Shown: piece by piece, positions 7,593 through 11,308 of the stretch | Position numbering within the stretch: position 1 is the stretch's first letter | How the letters are laid out: every line of letters begins with the position of its first letter | Program-made: the position numbers and the translations under genes | Notes under the pieces: model-generated | Databases searched by the model: none | What the model saw: the letters and a program-made list of their open reading frames with translations, nothing else | Told to the model about the DNA's origin: nothing | Assembly: GCA_017648225.1 (NCBI GenBank) | Contig: JAGCJE010000270.1 | Coordinates: 1-11,308 of the forward strand | DNA from: Kiritimatiellia bacterium | GTDB taxonomy: Bacteria; Verrucomicrobiota; Kiritimatiellia; RFP12; UBA1067 | Direction: 5' to 3' | DNA length: 11,308 bases

Positions 7593-8735
7593 ATGGCTGA
7601 GGAAGCAAAAGTTAAATTGATTGAGGCGGAAGAGGTTCGTCAGCGTATAGCTGAACTTAAGAAGAACTCCGAAGATATGGCAGAGTATATCAAGATCGGT
7701 GAACGCAGAGAGAATCTCGCCAAACTAGAGAATCTTCAGGCGCAGGGAGACTTCTGGAACAATCAGAATAAAGCCCGCGAAGTTATCGCCGCAACAAACG
7801 CCGAGCGCGCCTACACCGTCCCGTATGATGCTCTTTTAAAGACAATAGAGGATGCCCAGGTTATGTTTGAGCTTGCCGAAATGGAAGAGGGCGAGGCTCG
7901 ACAGGTCGCTTTTTCCGATACGCTAGCTGAATGCGATAAGGCAGATCAGTATTTCTCCAAGCTTCGTATGCAGTCGCTCCTAGGCGGAAAGTTCGATCAG
8001 TGCAACGTATTCGTTAAACTTCATGCCGGACAGGGCGGAACGGAAGCGTGCGATTGGGTTGCGATGCTTTACCGCATGTATCAGCGCTATGCCGAAAGTC
8101 AGGGGTGGAAGGTCGAGGAATACGACACCCAGGTCGGTGAAGAAGCCGGTTATAAGGACGTCTATTTCCGCGTTGAGGGTTCCTACGCCTTCGGTATGCT
8201 GAAAGCGGAACGCGGTATTCACCGTCTCGTCAGAATCTCGCCGTTTGATGCGAACAAGCGCCGTCAGACCTCGTTCGCCTCGATGGAAACCGTTGCTGAA
8301 ATCAACGACGACATTGATGTCGAGATTAAAGACGAAGATCTCCGCATCGACACCTACCGCGCGGGCGGCGCGGGAGGACAGCACGTCAACAAGACCGACT
8401 CGGCCGTGCGTCTTACGCACCTTCCTACCGGTATTGTCGTCGCGTGTCAGAAGGAGCGTTCGCAGCACATGAACAAAGAGAAGGCGATGAACATGCTTCG
8501 CGCCCAGCTCTATGAATATTACGAAGACCAGAAGAAGGCCGAAATGGACCGATTCTACGGAGCCAAGTCCGAGAACGGTTGGGGCAGCCAGATCCGCTCC
8601 TATGTCTTCTGCCCTTATACGATGGTTAAGGATCTTCGGACCGAGACTGAGACGAGCGATGTGAATGCCGTTATGGACGGGAACATCCAGCAGTTCATCG
8701 AATCGTGGCTTCAGATGAAAGCGAGCGAGAAGTAA
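7593..8735 (+). CDS. prfB: Peptide chain release factor 2
   Basis: The 380-residue cytosolic protein recognises UGA and UAA stop codons in the ribosomal A site and triggers peptide release. The SPF tripeptide (216-218), which distinguishes RF2 from RF1 (PxT), reads the stop codon. The GGQ motif (261-263, within RAGGAGGQHVNKTDSAVRLTH) acts at the peptidyl-transferase centre. The N-terminal part is a charged helical domain, and LHAGQGGTEACDWVAMLYRMY (143-163) is the usual RF2 block. Length is typical for full RF2. The frame is uninterrupted from ATG to stop: where many bacteria carry an in-frame TGA after Tyr-Leu and need a +1 shift, this gene reads EYIKIGERREN (31-41) with no TGA and no slippery CTTTGA. 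Autoregulation by frameshifting is therefore absent. A doubled ribosome-binding site precedes it, and the next gene starts directly after its TAA. Confidence 0.97.
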   Translation: MAEEAKVKLIEAEEVRQRIAELKKNSEDMAEYIKIGERRENLAKLENLQAQGDFWNNQNKAREVIAATNAERAYTVPYDALLKTIEDAQVMFELAEMEEGEARQVAFSDTLAECDKADQYFSKLRMQSLLGGKFDQCNVFVKLHAGQGGTEACDWVAMLYRMYQRYAESQGWKVEEYDTQVGEEAGYKDVYFRVEGSYAFGMLKAERGIHRLVRISPFDANKRRQTSFASMETVAEINDDIDVEIKDEDLRIDTYRAGGAGGQHVNKTDSAVRLTHLPTGIVVACQKERSQHMNKEKAMNMLRAQLYEYYEDQKKAEMDRFYGAKSENGWGSQIRSYVFCPYTMVKDLRTETETSDVNAVMDGNIQQFIESWLQMKASEK

Positions 8736-9068
8736 GTGGCTTTCGAAAACGGAGTGAATTGGAGACCTCTCGAGCCTCAAAGGCGCGGGCGGCATTCTTC
8801 TTTCGCTTCGGCGGTCGAGGCTTCCTTCAAGAATCTTTCGTATGTCCCCGACTCTTTTTTCGACGCTTTGACGGAGAAGTGGAACGAGCTTTTTCCGGGC
8901 TTTTCCGCGAAGCCTGGACGGCGTGAAGACAACAAGCTTTTTCTGTATGTAAAAAGCGCGCCTCAGCTTTTTTCGATTCGATCTAAAGTTCCGGCTGTGA
9001 AACGCAAGCTGTCGGCTCTGCCCGGAGCGCCCCGAAGGCTGGAGGTTTATCTGGAGATACATAAATGA
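8736..9068 (+). CDS. Small DUF721/DciA-like protein
   Basis: The 110-residue protein starts with GTG immediately after the prfB stop codon and overlaps the next gene by ATGA, so its reading frame is well supported by packing. The first 35 residues are basic and probably disordered. Residues 40-110 resemble the DUF721 (DciA) fold: FFDALTEKWNELFPGFSAKP matches the family's Trp-containing first helix and loop, DNKLFLYVKSAPQLFSIRSKVPAVKRKL matches the strand followed by a helix, and RRLEVYLEIHK matches the final strand. DciA proteins help load the replicative helicase DnaB in bacteria that lack DnaC. The match is by pattern only and weakly conserved, so a related KH-like function or a different small nucleic-acid binding protein is possible. 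No strong Shine-Dalgarno sequence is seen; translation probably depends on coupling to prfB. Confidence 0.6.
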   Translation: MAFENGVNWRPLEPQRRGRHSSFASAVEASFKNLSYVPDSFFDALTEKWNELFPGFSAKPGRREDNKLFLYVKSAPQLFSIRSKVPAVKRKLSALPGAPRRLEVYLEIHK

Positions 9069-10567
9069 CATTCTTTTCAGCCGCACTTCTGGCCGCGACG
9101 TTTACGCGCGCGATTACGAGCGTTGAGACAGTCGATCCCGTTCAGGCTCAATCTACATACGACTGTCATGCAGTACTTCTGCTGTATGAAACTCCTCTTG
9201 AGATAGATTATACCGCCAGGCCATATAAGATAAAGCCCGGGGTGTGCGAATTGCCGGATATTTCTGCCGACGGGCTTAAATATACTTTTAAAATGGTTTC
9301 TTCCACACCCCTTACATCGCACGACGTTAAGAGGACCTTGGACCGGCTGCGGGATCCCGACAATCCCTCGCCTGGCCATTGGACGATGAAGCGGGTTAAA
9401 AGCGTTACCGTTCTTGATGATAAAACATTTACAGTCGAGTTGAAGACGCGTCAACATGTCTTTCCTTGGATGTTGACGATGGCGTTTTGCGGAATTCGCG
9501 GACCTTCAGGCGAGACTACCGGGCCGTACAGGCTGAAGTCGTGGTGGCGGAACTACGAAATCGTTTTTGAGCGCAACCCGGACTGGCGCGGCTGGGCTCT
9601 TTCGGAAGACGGCGGCAGAAATGCCTTCGATCGTATCCGTTACATTGTCGTCAACGACGTGACCACCCAGTGGCTCATGTTTCTGAAAGGCGAAGTCGAC
9701 TTCATGGGCGAGATCGCCCGCGACAACTGGGGAGCGGTTATGGATTGCGATGGACGGCTTCATGGTTCTCTCGGCGCTAAGGGTGTTCAACTTCACGGCG
9801 GTGCGCCTGCTAATGAAATCCGCTATCTCGGAATGAATATGAACGATCCTGTTCTCGGGAAAAACAAAAAGCTCCGGCAGGCTCTGTCATGCGCCTTTGA
9901 TTTTCCGACGTGGAAGCTTTTTTACAACAACAGCATTTCTGAAGCGACGGGCCCCGTTCCGTCTACGATCGAAGGATATTCTCCGACGCCGTTCGAATAC
10001 TCGTTCAATCTTAAAAAGGCGCGCCGCCTTTTGGCGGAGGCGGGGTATCCCAACGGCATAGATCCTGCCACGGGACGCCGCCTTAAGCTCACCTTGGCCA
10101 TCGGGCGCCCCACTCAGGACAGCCGCGAGGCAGGGGAACTCCTGGCGAGTTTCTACGCCCGTATCGGCGTTAAGCTTGAACTCAGATTTCAGACGTGGCA
10201 CGCGTTTCTCAATTCGATCTCCAAGGGGAATGTTCAGCTTTTCATGCTGGCGTGGGTCGCGGATTATCCCGACGCCGAGAATTTTCTGCAGCTTTTTTAC
10301 TCCAAAAACATGAGTCCTGGGCCGAATCATTCACGCTACTCCAATCCGGAGTTTGATGCGGAATATGAAAAGGGGCTTCAAGCTTTGACCGCAGAAGAGC
10401 GCAATGCCCACTGGCGTCGCTGCCAGGAAATAATCCGCGAGGACTGTCCGTGGATATTTACTCACATCACTAAAAATTACACCCTCGTCAACAGGCGCGT
10501 GAGAAATTATCAATCTCACGATTTTCCCTACGGGCAGGAGAGACATTACAGGACTTCGGATAAATGA
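9065..10567 (+). CDS. Family-5 extracellular solute-binding protein (OppA/DppA-like)
   Basis: The 500-residue protein belongs to the SBP_bac_5 family of peptide/nickel-type ABC-transporter binding proteins. Matching landmarks: VDPVQAQSTYDCHAVLLLYETP (23-44), GLKYTFKM followed by TPLTSHDVKRTLDRLRDP (70-98), TGPYRLKSWW (152-161), IRYIVVNDVTTQWLMFLKGEVDF (191-213), LRQALSCAFD (270-279), KARRLLAEAGYPNGID (318-333), and WVADYPDAENFLQLFYSKN with GPNHSRYSNPEFD (397-431). The usual glycine-rich segment between the FKM strand and the TPLT motif (typically LRxGVxFxDG) is shortened. The N terminus (MTFFSAALLAATFTRA) is hydrophobic but has no basic n-region and no lipobox cysteine. An in-frame TAA sits directly before the ATG, so no longer start exists. 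The start overlaps the previous stop (ATGA), and the end overlaps tsaB in the same way. No permease or ATPase gene is in the window, so the ligand is unknown. Confidence 0.88.
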   Translation: MTFFSAALLAATFTRAITSVETVDPVQAQSTYDCHAVLLLYETPLEIDYTARPYKIKPGVCELPDISADGLKYTFKMVSSTPLTSHDVKRTLDRLRDPDNPSPGHWTMKRVKSVTVLDDKTFTVELKTRQHVFPWMLTMAFCGIRGPSGETTGPYRLKSWWRNYEIVFERNPDWRGWALSEDGGRNAFDRIRYIVVNDVTTQWLMFLKGEVDFMGEIARDNWGAVMDCDGRLHGSLGAKGVQLHGGAPANEIRYLGMNMNDPVLGKNKKLRQALSCAFDFPTWKLFYNNSISEATGPVPSTIEGYSPTPFEYSFNLKKARRLLAEAGYPNGIDPATGRRLKLTLAIGRPTQDSREAGELLASFYARIGVKLELRFQTWHAFLNSISKGNVQLFMLAWVADYPDAENFLQLFYSKNMSPGPNHSRYSNPEFDAEYEKGLQALTAEERNAHWRRCQEIIREDCPWIFTHITKNYTLVNRRVRNYQSHDFPYGQERHYRTSDK

Positions 10568-11166
10568 ATACGCTTTTTATAGAACGGTCGACCGCCGACG
10601 GATCGCTGGCGCTCGCGAAGGGCGGTGTCGTCTGCGCCGCGAAGAAACTTGACGGAGCATGCGTCAACGGAGGGGCATGGGCGCGGGAGGTGCGCGAATT
10701 TTTAGGCGCTCAGAGAATCGAGCGCATCGTTGTCGGCACCGGTCCGGGGTCATTCGCCGGGATACGCGCCGCTCTCGCTTTCGCTCAGGGTTATGCGATC
10801 GGAGCCAAGTTGAGAGTCGAAGGTCTTCCTTCTCCGTGCGCGTTCGCTCCGGCTGAAGGACCTCTTGCCGTTGTAGGCGACGCCAGAAGGGGAATGTATT
10901 GGATCGCTCTTTTTGACGGGCCTCGTCTTGTTTGCGACATCTTTCAAGTCGATGCCGAAAAACTGCATCTGAGAGTCCCTGTCGGAGTTAAGATCGTAAC
11001 TCCCGACGCCGCGAGAATCGACGCTCTTTTGAAGGAGACTTTCGGTTCTGATTATGCGGGGGGAGTGACGCCGGAAGCCCAGCGCCTCGCCAAGGCCGCA
11101 TACGCAAATCCTTCGCTTCTTGTTTCCGAGCCGCTTCCTGTTTATCTGAATCCTGCAGTTCGTTAG
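10564..11166 (+). CDS. tsaB: tRNA t6A37 synthesis protein TsaB
   Basis: The 200-residue protein is a non-catalytic ASKHA-fold partner of TsaD; with TsaE it helps TsaD transfer the threonylcarbamoyl group to A37 of ANN-decoding tRNAs. The diagnostic block is VVGTGPGSFAGIRAALAFAQGYA (56-78), corresponding to the family GPGSFTGLR motif. The GDARRGMYWIALFD segment (105-118) matches the next conserved strand, and PLPVYLNPAVR closes the protein like the usual P-x-YLR ending. The N-terminal ASKHA loop, usually IDTS, reads IERS (7-10), which is tolerated in a non-catalytic subunit but is a divergence. Length is a little shorter than E. coli TsaB (about 230). The ATG overlaps the stop of the solute-binding protein gene (ATGA), so it is probably translationally coupled. 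A hairpin follows 34 bases after its stop. Confidence 0.93.
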   Translation: MNTLFIERSTADGSLALAKGGVVCAAKKLDGACVNGGAWAREVREFLGAQRIERIVVGTGPGSFAGIRAALAFAQGYAIGAKLRVEGLPSPCAFAPAEGPLAVVGDARRGMYWIALFDGPRLVCDIFQVDAEKLHLRVPVGVKIVTPDAARIDALLKETFGSDYAGGVTPEAQRLAKAAYANPSLLVSEPLPVYLNPAVR

Positions 11167-11200
11167 AGCTGGAGTTTACCCATTTTTTGAACACGAAAGC

Positions 11201-11238
11201 GCATTTCACCCTGATAAATAAAGGGTGAAGTGTATTTT
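11201..11238 (+). terminator. Probable transcription terminator after tsaB
   Basis: GCATTTCACCCT (11201-11212) pairs with AGGGTGAAGTGT (11222-11233) over 12 positions, eight of them a perfect Watson-Crick core and two of the outer four wobble pairs. The loop is nine bases (GATAAATAA) and a short T-rich run (ATTTT) follows. It lies 34 bases after the tsaB stop and is the likely end of the prfB-tsaB operon. The T-run is short, so efficiency is uncertain. Confidence 0.65.
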
Positions 11239-11274
11239 ACGAAGTGGATTTTGTGGTTTTACATTTATGAGGGG

Positions 11275-11307
11275 CTATCCGTAGTCGACTTCAAAGAATT
11301 CTAAGAA
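11275..11307 (-). CDS. Possible C-terminal tail of a convergent gene (partial)
   Basis: Reading the minus strand from the window end gives ten codons (FLEFFEVDYG) and a TAG stop at 11277-11275. It could be the end of a convergent gene facing tsaB, with the hairpin at 11201-11233 lying between them. Ten codons cannot establish this; chance is a fair alternative. The + strand from 11167 on holds no credible gene. Confidence 0.15.
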   Translation of the reverse strand, partial: FLEFFEVDYG

Positions 11308-11308
11308 G

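Noticed and set aside
7980..9086. Long open frame on the minus strand (368 codons) opposite prfB and the small DUF721-like gene
   Set aside because: It runs across two well-supported + strand genes and has no recognisable motif or ribosome-binding site. Shadow frame.
11267..11283. ATG after the tsaB terminator as a new gene start
   Set aside because: The frame ends after four more codons (TAG at 11282-11284), so no gene is supported on the + strand in the last 140 bases.

Overview
The window is a stretch of bacterial chromosome with every recognisable gene on the + strand. Taxonomic clues are indirect: a fused SecD-SecF protein, a secreted CE15 esterase of the bacterial type, a GH35 beta-galactosidase and a moderate base composition. 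These would fit a plant- or mucus-polysaccharide degrader, perhaps of the Verrucomicrobiota/Kiritimatiellota kind, but that placement is an inference and no marker here proves it.

Left part (14-4744): three consecutive genes for exported hydrolases. They are a PhoA-type alkaline phosphatase, a GH35 beta-galactosidase starting 22 bp later, and a CE15-like (glucuronoyl methylesterase family) alpha/beta hydrolase starting about 44 bp after that. Each protein has an N-terminal signal-like segment, so together they probably release phosphate, galactosyl residues and uronate esters from polymers outside the cytoplasm.

Middle (4745-4965): a 221-bp non-coding spacer. It carries an imperfect inverted repeat and, close to the next gene, a good extended -10 promoter. 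It separates the hydrolase cluster from the housekeeping block.

Right part (4966-11166): secDF, then a strong terminator-like hairpin, then a tightly packed block of prfB (release factor 2), a small DUF721/DciA-like protein, a family-5 extracellular solute-binding protein and tsaB (tRNA t6A synthesis). Within this block the GTG of the small gene directly follows the prfB stop, and the next two junctions are ATGA overlaps, so the four genes look like one translationally coupled operon. A 12-bp hairpin after tsaB (11201-11233) probably ends it.

Main oddities: the CE15-like protein keeps the nucleophile and histidine but appears to lack the family's usual catalytic acid at both known positions. 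prfB is one continuous frame without the widespread programmed +1 frameshift. A terminator-like hairpin stands directly before the prfB ribosome-binding site. An orphan solute-binding protein with a poor signal peptide is coupled between replication/translation genes. I see no complete new defence or mobile system, no CRISPR array, no tRNA or rRNA gene and no insertion sequence.
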